DNA from: an uncultured Winogradskyella sp.
GTDB taxonomy: Bacteria > Bacteroidota > Bacteroidia > Flavobacteriales > Flavobacteriaceae
DNA length: 64,000 nucleotides
Reading direction: 5' to 3'
NCBI RefSeq assembly: GCF_947498345.1
Contig: NZ_CANMJY010000012.1
Location: forward strand, 62,001-126,000
Below, in pieces: positions 52,963 to 62,914 of the stretch; the stretch's first letter is position 1; every line of letters begins with the position of its first letter. The notes under the pieces were generated by a model that saw only the letters and a program-made list of their open reading frames with translations, made no database searches and was not told the origin of the DNA. Made by a program: the position numbers and the translations under genes.

Positions 52963-55338
52963 ATGGAAAGCACTACTTGTTTTCATTGTGGTGATGATTG
53001 TGGAAATCATACAATTACATTTCAAAATAAATCATTTTGTTGTAATGGCTGTAAAACTGTTTTCGAGATTTTTAACGAAAATGATTTAACCTGTTATTAC
53101 GATTTACAAAATTCCCCTGGAGCTATTCCAAAAGAAATTGAAGGTAAATATGATTTTCTTTCACAAGAAAACATCATTGAAAAACTTACGGAGTTTAGAA
53201 GTGAATCTATTGAGATTGCAACGCTTTATATTCCACATATTCATTGTAGCTCTTGTATTTGGATATTAGAAAATCTCAATAAATTAAACCCTAATATTTC
53301 TGATTCTCAAGTCAACTTCGGAAAAAAAACTGTTAGAGTTACCTATAATTCTGAAAAAACAGATTTGAAATCTGTTGTTCTATTATTGAGTTCTATTGGC
53401 TATGAACCTTACATCAGTTTAAATGATTTTAAATCTGGCAAAAAACATATCAACAGAACTTTGATTTACAAACTTGGAGTTGCTGGCTTTGGATTCGGAA
53501 ACATTATGTTTCTATCATTTCCAGAGTACTTTGAAGTCAACGAATATTGGTTAGAACAATACAAACCCATGTTTCGTTGGTTAATGTTTGCACTATCTGT
53601 TCCTATAGTTTTCTATTCGGCTCAAGATTATTTTATTTCGGCATTTAAAGGTTTAAAAGCAAAACTCCTCAATATTGATGTGCCTATTGCATTGGGTGTA
53701 TCAGTATTATTTATTCGAAGTACAATAGAAATCATGTTCGACTTAGGTTCAGGTTTTTTTGATAGCCTTGCTGGTTTGGTATTCTTTCTTCTAGTTGGAA
53801 AGTTCTTTCAGAAAAAAACCTATGACTTTTTATCCTTTGAGCGCGATTATAAATCCTACTTTCCTATAGCCATAACTAAAGTTGAAAAAGATGGCAATGA
53901 AAATTCCATTCAGGTCTATGACATTAAAAAGGGTGATCGTTTACTGATTAGAAATGAGGAATTAATTCCTGTTGATGGTATCTTAATAAACGGTAAAGCC
54001 AAAATAGATTACAGCTTTGTAACAGGTGAGTCCCAAACCGTTTCAAAACAATCTGGAGACAAACTCTTTGCTGGTGGCAAACAAACTGCTGGTATTATTG
54101 AACTTGAAGCACTTAAATCTGTTGAGCAAAGCTACCTCACACAACTGTGGAGTAATGACGTTTTCAACAAAGACAAAGAAGATGGCTTTATAAACATTAC
54201 AAATAATATTAGCAAACACTTTACAATTACCATTTTAACTATAGCCATAATTGCTACATCCTTTTGGCTGTTTACAGATTCTAGTAAAGCCATGAATGTA
54301 TTTACAGCAGTATTAATTATTGCATGCCCTTGTGCTATTGCCTTATCTGCACCATTTACATTTGGCAACTTATTACGAATCTTTGGAAAACTAAAATTCT
54401 ATTTAAAAAATGCCAGTGTTATAGAACAATTAGCACAAATCAACACCATTATTTTTGATAAAACAGGCACTATAACTTCAAATAAAAGTAGTAATGCTGA
54501 ATATGATGGTCAATCATTATCCGAGTCTGAAAATTTAGTCCTTAAAAATTCGCTTCGTGGATCAAATCACCCTTTAAGTAGAACGCTATATAATATACTA
54601 GAAGAAAACAATATTGTTACATTAGATGGTTTTAAGGAACATATTGGAAAAGGAATTGAAGCCAAACACAATAATATAAATCTCAAAATTGGTTCGGCAA
54701 GTTTTGTTGGCAAACCTGAAGAAACTTCGATTTTGAATACTACTGTACATATTAGTAGTAATGAAGTTTACAAAGGAAGATATACATTTTATAATAGTTA
54801 CAGAAAAGGGGTCTCAAAATTATTTAACCAACTCAAAAAGCAATTTGATTTAGTGATACTTTCAGGTGATAATGAAGGTGAGCTCGAAAATTTAAGGAAA
54901 CTACTTCCTGCTAAAACCAAATTAATTTTTAACCAAAAACCCGAAGATAAATTAGAGTTTATCAAATACCATCAATCCGAAGGTGCAAAAGTACTTATGA
55001 TCGGTGATGGTTTAAACGATGCTGGAGCATTAGCACAAAGTGAAGTTGGTATTGCTATTTCTGAAGATGTTAATGTTTTCTCACCTGCTTGCGATGCCAT
55101 TTTAGATGCTTTAAAATTTAAAGAACTCTATCAATACATTAAGGCTTCTAAAGCTGGTATAAAAATCATTAAATGGAGTTTTATGCTCTCATTTATATAT
55201 AATATCATCGGCTTATATTTTGCAGTCACAGGTCAATTAGCACCAGTAATCGCAGCTATTTTAATGCCTTTAAGTTCTATTAGCATTGTAGTATTTACAA
55301 CTGTGTGTACTAATATTTTAGGTCGAAAATTAAAATAA
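52963..55338 (+). CDS. ccoI: Copper-translocating P1B-type ATPase of cbb3 oxidase assembly (CcoI/FixI)
   Basis: A 791-residue P-type ATPase. The N-terminal Cys-rich metal-binding part is at 5-40 (CFHCGDDCGN, CCNGCKTVFEIF), followed by an HMA-like domain with HCSSC (about 91-97). Eight membrane helices with the CPC ion motif (about 454-456). Phosphorylation site DKTGT (about 499-503), hinge GDGLNDAGAL. This N-terminal Cys-rich fold is typical of FixI/CcoI, which exports or delivers Cu for the haem-copper centre of cbb3 oxidase. Directly upstream of ccoS and ccoN, and controlled by the Fnr-type operator. Confidence 0.95.
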   Translation: MESTTCFHCGDDCGNHTITFQNKSFCCNGCKTVFEIFNENDLTCYYDLQNSPGAIPKEIEGKYDFLSQENIIEKLTEFRSESIEIATLYIPHIHCSSCIWILENLNKLNPNISDSQVNFGKKTVRVTYNSEKTDLKSVVLLLSSIGYEPYISLNDFKSGKKHINRTLIYKLGVAGFGFGNIMFLSFPEYFEVNEYWLEQYKPMFRWLMFALSVPIVFYSAQDYFISAFKGLKAKLLNIDVPIALGVSVLFIRSTIEIMFDLGSGFFDSLAGLVFFLLVGKFFQKKTYDFLSFERDYKSYFPIAITKVEKDGNENSIQVYDIKKGDRLLIRNEELIPVDGILINGKAKIDYSFVTGESQTVSKQSGDKLFAGGKQTAGIIELEALKSVEQSYLTQLWSNDVFNKDKEDGFINITNNISKHFTITILTIAIIATSFWLFTDSSKAMNVFTAVLIIACPCAIALSAPFTFGNLLRIFGKLKFYLKNASVIEQLAQINTIIFDKTGTITSNKSSNAEYDGQSLSESENLVLKNSLRGSNHPLSRTLYNILEENNIVTLDGFKEHIGKGIEAKHNNINLKIGSASFVGKPEETSILNTTVHISSNEVYKGRYTFYNSYRKGVSKLFNQLKKQFDLVILSGDNEGELENLRKLLPAKTKLIFNQKPEDKLEFIKYHQSEGAKVLMIGDGLNDAGALAQSEVGIAISEDVNVFSPACDAILDALKFKELYQYIKASKAGIKIIKWSFMLSFIYNIIGLYFAVTGQLAPVIAAILMPLSSISIVVFTTVCTNILGRKLK

Positions 55339-55346
55339 ATAATTCA

Positions 55347-55364
55347 ACATGATAAATGTCATGT
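55347..55364. promoter_or_regulatory. Fnr-type operator upstream of ccoS
   Basis: ACATGA-TAAATG-TCATGT, perfect 6-bp arms (7 with flanking A/T). Centre 55355.5, exactly 36.5 nt from the last base of the -7 box at 55385-55392, the same spacing as before ccoI. Confidence 0.7.
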
Positions 55365-55384
55365 TTTAACAACAAGTTCAGCAC

Positions 55385-55392
55385 TAATTTTG
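55385..55392 (+). promoter_or_regulatory. -7 box of the ccoS-ccoNO operon
   Basis: TAATTTTG matches TAnnTTTG; predicted start near 55397, leader about 16 nt. No -33 TTTG is present, which fits activation by the Fnr-like regulator. Confidence 0.6.
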
Positions 55393-55412
55393 AATCATAA
55401 CTTCAAATAGGT

Positions 55413-55598
55413 ATGAGTGTTATATATATTTTATTAACTGTTAGCGTCATTGTTGGCGTAGCATTCTTTTTCATTTTTATAGCGGCAGTAAAGTCTGGTC
55501 AGTATGATGATAACTATACTCCTTCAGTACGCATGCTATTTGAAGATGAGCTTGTAAAATCAAAAACTAAGAAATCAACAGATACAAAAACTGACTAA
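55413..55598 (+). CDS. ccoS: cbb3-type oxidase assembly protein CcoS
   Basis: A 61-residue protein with one N-terminal transmembrane helix (about 3-27) and a short soluble tail with a Y-x-PS-x-RMLFEDE segment, the typical CcoS pattern. CcoS is needed for insertion of haem b and Cu into CcoN. It is the first gene of the operon, 11 nt before ccoNO. Confidence 0.92.
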   Translation: MSVIYILLTVSVIVGVAFFFIFIAAVKSGQYDDNYTPSVRMLFEDELVKSKTKKSTDTKTD

Positions 55599-55608
55599 TT
55601 TTTTTAAT

Positions 55609-57801
55609 ATGGAAATGCAACAATTCTATTACGATAATAAAATCGTTAAAAAATTCCTCTACGCAACCATACTTTGGGGCGTTGTTGGTATGCTGGTAGG
55701 CCTCATTCTTGCTTTTATGTTTTTATTCCCAAACATGACAGATGGTATATCATGGCTAAGCTTTGGTCGTTTAAGACCGTTACACACTAATGCTGTTATT
55801 TTTGCCTTTGTAGGTAATGCCATTTTCGCAGGAGTCTACTACTCACTTCAACGCTTGTTAAAAGCCAGAATGTTTAGTGATTTCTTAAGTAATTTTAACT
55901 TTTGGGCATGGCAACTCATTATTGTTGGTGCTGCAATTACTTTACCTTTAGGTTATACCACTTCTAAAGAATATGCAGAGCTAGAATGGCCTTTTGATAT
56001 CGCTATTGCACTTGTTTGGGTTGCCTTTGGTGTTAATATGATTGCCACAATTCTTAAACGTCGTCAACGACACCTATATGTGGCTATTTGGTTTTACCTA
56101 GCCACTTTTGTTACTGTTGCAGTACTTCATATTTTTAATAGTTTAGAATTACCTGTCAGTGGCTTAAAGAGTTACTCTGTTTATGCTGGTGTACAAGATG
56201 CTCTGGTACAATGGTGGTATGGACATAATGCTGTTGCATTTTTTCTAACAACTCCTTTCCTAGGATTGATGTATTACTTTGTACCAAAAGCAGCAAATAG
56301 ACCTGTATATTCTTATCGATTATCCATTGTTCACTTTTGGTCATTAATATTTATATATATCTGGGCAGGACCTCACCATTTATTATATACCGCTTTACCA
56401 GAATGGGCGCAGCATTTAGGTGTTGCCTTTTCTGTAATGTTAATTGCTCCATCCTGGGGAGGTATGATTAATGGGTTACTAACGTTAAGAGGAGCGTGGG
56501 ATAAAGTACGTACAGATCCAGTGCTCAAATTTATGGTTGTTGCAATTACTGGCTATGGTATGGCAACATTTGAAGGACCAATGCTTTCGCTTAAAAACGT
56601 AAATGCTATTGCACATTTTACCGACTGGATTATTGCACACGTACACGTAGGTGCATTGGCATGGAATGGTTTCTTAGCCTTTGGTATGATTTACTGGTTA
56701 ATCCCCAGACTCTTTAAAACAAAGTTACATTCTACAGGATTGGCCAACGTACATTTCTGGATAGGCACTTTGGGTATAATACTATATGCGTTACCGATGT
56801 ATGTAGCTGGTTTTGCACAAGCTAGTATGTGGAAACAATTTAATCCAGATGGTACTCTGGTATACGGTAATTTCTTAGAAACTGTGACCGAAATAATGCC
56901 AATGTACTGGATGCGAGCCATTGGCGGAACATTATATATCACTGGTATGTTAATCTTAGTCTATAATGTTATAATGACTGTTGTGCTATCTAAACATAAA
57001 GTAACAGATGAATTGGCTGAAGCGCCAGCTTTACAACGTGTTTCTAAAAGACGTGTGGCAGGAGAAGGTTGGCATACTTGGTTAGAGCGTAAACCCGTAA
57101 TGCTAACCATATATGCTACAGTGGCGATTTTAATTGGTGGTATTGTACAAATTATACCAACAATAGTTGTAAAATCTAATATACCGACTATTAGTAGTGT
57201 ACAACCTTACACACCTCTAGAACTAGAAGGTAGAGATATTTATATTAGAGAAGGTTGTGTTGGTTGCCACTCTCAGATGATTCGTCCATTTAGAAGTGAA
57301 GTAGAACGTTATGGAGAATACTCTAAGGCGGGAGAATTTGTTTACGACCATCCATTCCTTTGGGGAAGTAAACGTACAGGACCTGACTTGCACAGGGTTG
57401 GTGGTAAATATTCCGACAACTGGCACTTAAATCATATGTACGATCCACAAAGCACATCCAGTGGTTCTATTATGCCAGCTTATCAATGGTTGGTAAGAAA
57501 TGAGTTAGACAAGTCCATGACCGAAAAGAAAATGGAAACCATGGTAAGTTTAGGTGTACCATATACCCAAGAGGATATAGCCAATGCTCAAGCCTCAATG
57601 TTAGAGCAAGGCACGCAGATTGAAAAGAACCTTTATACTGATCCAGACTTTGTTAAAACCTATGAAGCCGATAAACAAGTAGCTGGCGAAGATTTCGTAG
57701 AGATGAGAAATCGGGAAATTGTAGCGTTGATTGCTTACTTACAGCGCTTAGGAACCGATATAAAAGTAAAGGATATAACTAACGAAACTGCTCAAAACTA
57801 A
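55609..57801 (+). CDS. ccoN: cbb3-type cytochrome c oxidase, fused subunits I and II (CcoN-CcoO)
   Basis: A 730-residue fusion. Residues about 1-470 are the haem-copper oxidase subunit I with 12-plus helices and conserved histidines (LHTNAVIFAF, WYGHNAVAFFLT, GPHHLLYTALPEW, HVHVGALAWNG). After a linker and one helix (about 505-522) comes the CcoO mono-haem cytochrome c part with GCVGCHSQMIRPF (CxxCH at about 549-553) and haem ligand Met in SIMPAYQW. Fusion of ccoN and ccoO is usual in Bacteroidota. This is the proton-pumping, high-affinity terminal oxidase. Confidence 0.97.
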   Translation: MEMQQFYYDNKIVKKFLYATILWGVVGMLVGLILAFMFLFPNMTDGISWLSFGRLRPLHTNAVIFAFVGNAIFAGVYYSLQRLLKARMFSDFLSNFNFWAWQLIIVGAAITLPLGYTTSKEYAELEWPFDIAIALVWVAFGVNMIATILKRRQRHLYVAIWFYLATFVTVAVLHIFNSLELPVSGLKSYSVYAGVQDALVQWWYGHNAVAFFLTTPFLGLMYYFVPKAANRPVYSYRLSIVHFWSLIFIYIWAGPHHLLYTALPEWAQHLGVAFSVMLIAPSWGGMINGLLTLRGAWDKVRTDPVLKFMVVAITGYGMATFEGPMLSLKNVNAIAHFTDWIIAHVHVGALAWNGFLAFGMIYWLIPRLFKTKLHSTGLANVHFWIGTLGIILYALPMYVAGFAQASMWKQFNPDGTLVYGNFLETVTEIMPMYWMRAIGGTLYITGMLILVYNVIMTVVLSKHKVTDELAEAPALQRVSKRRVAGEGWHTWLERKPVMLTIYATVAILIGGIVQIIPTIVVKSNIPTISSVQPYTPLELEGRDIYIREGCVGCHSQMIRPFRSEVERYGEYSKAGEFVYDHPFLWGSKRTGPDLHRVGGKYSDNWHLNHMYDPQSTSSGSIMPAYQWLVRNELDKSMTEKKMETMVSLGVPYTQEDIANAQASMLEQGTQIEKNLYTDPDFVKTYEADKQVAGEDFVEMRNREIVALIAYLQRLGTDIKVKDITNETAQN

Positions 57802-57808
57802 GAACGTC

Positions 57809-57994
57809 ATGCTAAAATTTGTAAAAAATCACATGGAAAGTATTACAGGTATAGAAATCTATCCTATGATATCGCTCCTTATATTCTTTATCTTCTTTGT
57901 AATACTATTTTATTGGGTATTTACAGCAAAAAAAGAATATATAACAACCGTTAGTAATTTACCATTAGATAATCAAAACGATACTACATTATGA
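57809..57994 (+). CDS. ccoQ: CcoQ-like small subunit of cbb3 oxidase
   Basis: A 61-residue single-helix protein (helix about 19-41, MISLLIFFIFFVILFYWVF) between ccoNO and ccoP, with a 4-nt overlap into ccoP. Size, topology and position match CcoQ, which stabilises the complex. Confidence 0.85.
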   Translation: MLKFVKNHMESITGIEIYPMISLLIFFIFFVILFYWVFTAKKEYITTVSNLPLDNQNDTTL

Positions 57995-58962
57995 GACACT
58001 TAATCCCATCATACATAAGAGTTCCTCTGGTATTTTTTGCCATTGCTGCACTCGTGGAATACTTTATAGATTCTGGTGAGCAACCTGCATTTATGGAACA
58101 GCCAATAGTCTTATTATTCTTATTATTAGTATTACTTATACTTATTGCTATTGAGGCTATTATAAGTTCTATGGATAATATCTTATATCAGAGTTTAGAT
58201 GAAGAAGGTAGAGCTCGTATAGATGCCAAAAAAAATAGCCCTTCTAAATTAGGCCTTTGGATTAAAGATATTTACACCAAGCTTTTAGGATCTAAACCTA
58301 TTGAAGAAGAAGGAGAAATTATTTTAGACCATAACTACGATGGTATAAAAGAGTTAGATAATAACTTACCGCCATGGTGGGTTTACAGCTTCTACCTCAC
58401 TATTATCTTTGGTGTAATTTATATGATTCGCTATCACGTATTTAACGCAGATGATCAGTTCGCAGAATATGAAATTGAATATGCAGAGGCTAACAGAGCC
58501 ATTGAAGAATACAAAAAAACAGCAAAGAATTTAGTCGATATTAATACTGTTGAGGTATTAACCGAAGCTGGTGATTTAAATGCTGGTAAGAAAATATTTG
58601 AAGTTAACTGTGTGGCTTGTCATAAAGCTGATGGTGGAGGAGGCATTGGACCAAACCTTACCGACGAATACTGGATCTTGGGTGGTGGTATTAAAAATGT
58701 ATTTAAAACCATCTCTGAAGGTGGTCGTGATGGTAAAGGAATGGTGTCCTGGAAATCTGAATTAAAACCTCTTGAAATGGCTCAGGTTGCAAGTTATGTT
58801 CTTCAATTCCAAGGTACAACACCTGCCGAACCAAAAGCAGCAGAAGGTGACATCTGGGTTGATGAATCAGTCGAAACAAATAAAGACGAATCAGAAACAG
58901 AAACTACAACTGAAGATGATACAGAAGTTGAAGATTTAAATTCAGTGGCTTCAAATAATTAA
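57991..58962 (+). CDS. ccoP: cbb3-type oxidase subunit III (CcoP), single-haem form
   Basis: A 323-residue membrane cytochrome c. Helices near 10-20, 40-60 and 130-148. The family's PPWWVYSFYLTIIFGVIYMI segment is present. One CxxCH (CVACH, about 206-210) with ligand Met in GMVSWKSEL. Proteobacterial CcoP has two haems; a single haem is common in Bacteroidota. The C-terminal 40 residues are Glu/Thr-rich. It passes electrons to the CcoN haems. Confidence 0.94.
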   Translation: MRHLIPSYIRVPLVFFAIAALVEYFIDSGEQPAFMEQPIVLLFLLLVLLILIAIEAIISSMDNILYQSLDEEGRARIDAKKNSPSKLGLWIKDIYTKLLGSKPIEEEGEIILDHNYDGIKELDNNLPPWWVYSFYLTIIFGVIYMIRYHVFNADDQFAEYEIEYAEANRAIEEYKKTAKNLVDINTVEVLTEAGDLNAGKKIFEVNCVACHKADGGGGIGPNLTDEYWILGGGIKNVFKTISEGGRDGKGMVSWKSELKPLEMAQVASYVLQFQGTTPAEPKAAEGDIWVDESVETNKDESETETTTEDDTEVEDLNSVASNN

Positions 58963-58980
58963 CAGATAAGTAGCCTTAAA

Positions 58981-60405
58981 ATGGAAACACCAGAAAATGA
59001 AGTTTTTAGAGATTCGATTGGTACCATCAACGAAGAGGGTAAACGTAATTGGATATTTCCTAAAAAGCCTTCAGGTTATTTCTATGAAAAGCGAAAAATA
59101 GTAAGCTATTTTTTACTGGCTTTCCTATTTGCTGCACCTTTTATGAAGATTAACGGTAATCAGTTTTTACTGTTTAACGTTACTGAGCGTCGTTTTAATA
59201 TTTTTGGATTTCCGTTTTGGCCTCAAGATTTTCATCTATTTGTTATTTCAATGATAATTGGTGTCGTATTTATTACACTATTTACCGTTGGCTTTGGTCG
59301 TATTTTTTGCGGTTGGATTTGTCCGCAAACCATTTTTATGGAAATGGTATTTAGACGTATTGAGTATTGGATTGATGGAGATCGAAACAAACAAATGCGT
59401 CTGACCAGACAAAAATGGGATGCAGAAAAGATTAGGAAGCGGCTATTTAAATGGTTCATTTTTTTAATCGTTTCTTTTTTAATCGCTAATGTCTTCTTAG
59501 CTTATTTAATTGGTAGTGATAAACTTTTAAAATATATAACAGACGGTCCATTTGAGCATATGGGCACATTGATTCCTCTACTCATTTTTACTGGAGTCTT
59601 CTATTTTGTCTTTGCATGGTTTAGAGAACAAGTTTGTATTATCGCATGTCCTTATGGACGATTACAAGGTGTACTATTAGACAATAAATCTATCGTAGTT
59701 GCTTACGACCACAAGCGTGGTGAAGGAGAAAGTGGTAGAAAAAAGTTTAGAAAAAATGAAGACAGAACGGCTCTTGGTCATGGAGATTGTATAGATTGTT
59801 TTCAGTGTGTACATGTCTGCCCAACTGGGATAGATATAAGAAACGGTACACAATTAGAATGTGTAAACTGTACAGCATGTATCGATGAATGCGACACTAT
59901 CATGGAAAAGATTAATCTTCCCAAAGGATTAATCAGATACGCGAGTGAAGATAATATAGAGAAAAAAGCACCTTTTAAGCTTACAGCTCGTATGAAAGGA
60001 TATATAGCAGTCCTAGTCATTTTAATTGGTATTCTGGGAGGAATGCTCGCTTTAAGAAACGATGTAGAAGCCGTAGTATTAAGGTTACCTGGTCAACTAT
60101 ATGAACATAAAGACAATGACATTATAAGCAATGTTTTTACCTACAAACTCGTAAATAAAACCACAGAGCATATAGATAACATTAGTTTTAGGCTAAGAGG
60201 TCTTGATGGGAAAATTAAATTGGTATCAACATCAGACACGTTTAAAATAGAAGCCCAAGATATAGCTGAAGGCACTATGTTTATAGAATTAAAACAAAGT
60301 GATCTTTCTGGTGATAAAAACAAATTGAGAATAGATGTTTATAGTGAGGAAGAGTTGATTGAAACTACAACAGTTAGCTTTCTTGGGCCTCGAAGCTATA
60401 ATTAA
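58981..60405 (+). CDS. ccoG: cbb3 oxidase accessory ferredoxin-like protein CcoG
   Basis: A 474-residue membrane iron-sulfur protein. Five helices between about 38 and 355. Two 4Fe-4S motifs: CIDCFQCVHVCP (about 268-279) and CVNCTACIDEC (about 294-304). A periplasmic Ig-like domain (IG-FixG type, about 365-474) follows. An upstream CGWICPQTIFMEMVFRRIEY is characteristic of CcoG/RdxA/FixG. It reduces Cu(II) for CcoI delivery to the oxidase. 18 nt after ccoP. Confidence 0.95.
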   Translation: METPENEVFRDSIGTINEEGKRNWIFPKKPSGYFYEKRKIVSYFLLAFLFAAPFMKINGNQFLLFNVTERRFNIFGFPFWPQDFHLFVISMIIGVVFITLFTVGFGRIFCGWICPQTIFMEMVFRRIEYWIDGDRNKQMRLTRQKWDAEKIRKRLFKWFIFLIVSFLIANVFLAYLIGSDKLLKYITDGPFEHMGTLIPLLIFTGVFYFVFAWFREQVCIIACPYGRLQGVLLDNKSIVVAYDHKRGEGESGRKKFRKNEDRTALGHGDCIDCFQCVHVCPTGIDIRNGTQLECVNCTACIDECDTIMEKINLPKGLIRYASEDNIEKKAPFKLTARMKGYIAVLVILIGILGGMLALRNDVEAVVLRLPGQLYEHKDNDIISNVFTYKLVNKTTEHIDNISFRLRGLDGKIKLVSTSDTFKIEAQDIAEGTMFIELKQSDLSGDKNKLRIDVYSEEELIETTTVSFLGPRSYN

Positions 60406-60436
60406 AATAATATGTTTAACTAAAGGAAGTTGAATT

Positions 60437-60883
60437 ATGAAAATAAGTTGGGGAACGGCCATAGTAATAGCATTTACATGCTTTATAGCATTTATAATGT
60501 ATTTTGTTATTAGCATGAGTACAGATAAAAAATACAACCATGATTTGGTTGTTGAAGACTATTATCAGCAGGAACTAAAATTTCAAAAAGATATTGATAA
60601 AGAAGAAAATTCAAAAGCCCTTAGAGTTGATATTTCCTGGCAGAAAACTCATGAAGGTATAGTAATTAAATTTCCTGAAAATTTAAATATAAAAAACATT
60701 GAAGGCATAGTGTTCCTTTACAGGCCATCTAATAAACATCTAGATTTTGAAATACCAATTTCATTATCTAATCACAATTTGCTCATACCTGACAAACGTT
60801 TACTAGATGGTCGCTGGAACCTTAAAATTGATTGGACATACAACAAAAACGCATACCTTTTTAAAGAAGAAATCGTGTATTAA
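60437..60883 (+). CDS. ccoH: FixH/CcoH-like cbb3 assembly protein
   Basis: A 148-residue protein with one N-terminal helix (about 7-28, ending YFVISMSTDK) and an outside beta-rich domain. The HDLVVEDYYQQELKFQKDID stretch is the FixH signature. It stabilises CcoI/CcoN assembly intermediates. Between ccoG (31 nt) and a SafE-like gene (3 nt). Confidence 0.9.
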   Translation: MKISWGTAIVIAFTCFIAFIMYFVISMSTDKKYNHDLVVEDYYQQELKFQKDIDKEENSKALRVDISWQKTHEGIVIKFPENLNIKNIEGIVFLYRPSNKHLDFEIPISLSNHNLLIPDKRLLDGRWNLKIDWTYNKNAYLFKEEIVY

Positions 60884-60886
60884 AAA

Positions 60887-61588
60887 ATGTTGATCTCTGC
60901 ATTCATATTAGGCTTATTAGGAAGTTTACACTGTGTTGGTATGTGTGGTCCTATAGCTTTTATGCTACCTGTAGATCGCTCTAACTCTTTTAAGAAAATA
61001 AGTCAAATTTCTGTTTATCACTTCGGTCGATTATTTGCTTATAGCTTAATAGGTTTAGTGTTTGGTTTGGTTGGTAAAAGCCTCTATATTTTTGGTATAC
61101 AACAGCAGTTATCTATAGCCATTGGTGTTCTTATGATCGTATTAGTGCTCATACCATACAAAACTCTGGGTAGGTATAATTTGTCTCAACCTTTAAATAA
61201 AGTCATATCAAAAGTAAAGTCTAACTTAGGACAGGCTTTAAAAAAGAAAACAGTAGACACCTTTTTAACCATTGGCTTTTTAAATGGATTTCTACCTTGT
61301 GGTTTGGTATATATGGCTGTTTTTGGAGCCATAGCAACAGGAAGCTTACTAGAAGGAAGTTTTTATATGGTATTATTTGGTCTGGGAACAATACCATTAA
61401 TGACTTCAGCAATATATTTAGGTAAGTTTCTTAATCAAACCATAAAACAACGTATTCAAAAAGCAATCCCTGTTTTTGTAGTGATAATTGGAATTTTATT
61501 TATTCTTCGTGGTCTAGGGTTAGGAATTCCTTACCTCTCACCTGCTCCGGTTATTGAAATGGCTTCTAGTGCTATTGACTGTCATTAA
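60887..61588 (+). CDS. SafE/CcdA-like membrane protein of the cbb3 locus
   Basis: A 233-residue protein with six helices. N-terminal GSLHCVGMCGPIAFMLP and a second inverted copy GFLNGFLPCGLVYMA with cysteines in the helices are typical of the sulfite-exporter TauE/SafE-like urease-accessory/CcoH2 family found at the end of flavobacterial cco operons. Likely role: thiol or copper handling during cbb3 maturation (inference). The stop is 10 nt before the next ATG at 61599. Confidence 0.88.
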   Translation: MLISAFILGLLGSLHCVGMCGPIAFMLPVDRSNSFKKISQISVYHFGRLFAYSLIGLVFGLVGKSLYIFGIQQQLSIAIGVLMIVLVLIPYKTLGRYNLSQPLNKVISKVKSNLGQALKKKTVDTFLTIGFLNGFLPCGLVYMAVFGAIATGSLLEGSFYMVLFGLGTIPLMTSAIYLGKFLNQTIKQRIQKAIPVFVVIIGILFILRGLGLGIPYLSPAPVIEMASSAIDCH

Positions 61589-61598
61589 AGTATCTAAA

Positions 61599-62863
61599 AT
61601 GAATAAAACTTATAAACTACAGCTCTCTAAAGAAGAAATGAAGCAGTATGGATATCAAGTAATAGATACCATTGTAGAACATTTTAATACTGAAAACACT
61701 AAGCATCCTGTAGCATATGCTTCAAGAGAAGAAATGGATGATCTTTTTAAAATTGAGGCACCTAAAAAAGCAGCAAACTATAAAGATGTATTAGATTTTG
61801 TGACCAACAAAGTGCTACCTAATAGTAATATCGTAACACATCCTAAATCATATTCTTTTGTACCTGGCCCAAGTAATTATGTAAGTGTTATGGCCGATAC
61901 TCTTGCAACAGGATTTAATATCTTTTCTGGTGGTTGGACAGCTTCACCTGCCGCTGCTGAGTTAGAAATTGTTACCATGAATTGGTTATTAAAGCTATTT
62001 AAGTTCCCTCCTATAAAAGGGGGAGGCATCTTTACAAGTGGTGGTTCTATGGCTAACTTAACTGCTTTAGCAACTGCAAGAAGACAAGTATGTGGTGATG
62101 ATTTTTCAAAAGCCATAATATATCTTTCTGACCAAGCACACTCCTCTAATATTAAAGCTATAAGAGTTCTTGGTTTTAAAAAAGAACAAGTTAGGATTAT
62201 ACCAACGGATATAGCATATAAAATAGCTATAAATAAATTAAAAAATGCCATTGCAAAAGACAGGTTAGAAGGGTTTCATCCTTTTTGTATTATTGCTACT
62301 GCCGGAACAACCAATACGGGAAGTATAGACGCCTTAAATGATATTGCAAAAATATGTAGAGCTGAGAAACTTTGGTTTCATATTGATGGTGCCTATGGTG
62401 CTGCTGCGATATTATCTAAAAAAGGGAGTCAGCTTTTAAAAGGTATTGAAAAAGCAGATTCTTTAACTATAGATCCTCATAAATGGTTATTTCAACCATA
62501 CGAAATGGGTTGCTTATTGGTTAGAAATCATAAGTGGTTACATCAAACTTTTACAGAAAAGCCAGAGTACTTAAGAGATATTGAAGGTAATACTTCTGAA
62601 ATCAATTTTTACGACCACGGTATTCAACTTACACGCCGCTTTAGAGCTTTGAAGCTCTATATGTCAATAAAAACCTTTGGGTTATCTGCTTTTAAAAAAG
62701 CAATTACCTACTCCATAGATTTAGCTGAAGATGTGGAAAATTTATTATTTTGCAAAATCAAGTTGTTTTAAGAATGTGTCTAATCAACCCAAGAACAAGC
62801 ATCAATGATATAGAAGACACCTTAAAAGCTTGTCAACTTATTGCAGAAAAAATTGATCTTTAG
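61599..62863 (+). pseudogene. Truncated PLP-dependent (group II) amino-acid decarboxylase
   Basis: From ATG 61599 (MNKTYKLQLSKEEMKQYG) the frame is intact through the PLP lysine motif LTIDPHKWLF. It then breaks off after LAEDVENLLF with KIKLF and a stop at 62771. A second frame from about 62744 encodes a perfect family ending (ILQNQVVLRMCLINPRTS to AEKIDL, stop 62863). From memory of the family, about 60-70 residues that normally join these parts are missing and the join is out of frame. Substrate of intact relatives: aromatic amino acids or L-2,4-diaminobutyrate. Could be a sequencing error plus a true short form, but a deletion fits best. Confidence 0.75.
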
Positions 62864-62914
62864 TTCATTAATATTGCACAATTTTATTTTTTGAATTAAA
62901 ATTATAACCAGAAA

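Noticed and set aside
60289..60537. 82-codon minus-strand frame across the ccoG/ccoH boundary
   Set aside because: Antisense shadow of two well-supported genes.
61554..61598. Decarboxylase start inside the SafE-like gene
   Set aside because: Would overlap the preceding gene by 35 nt; ATG 61599 directly precedes the family-like LSKEEMKQYG.
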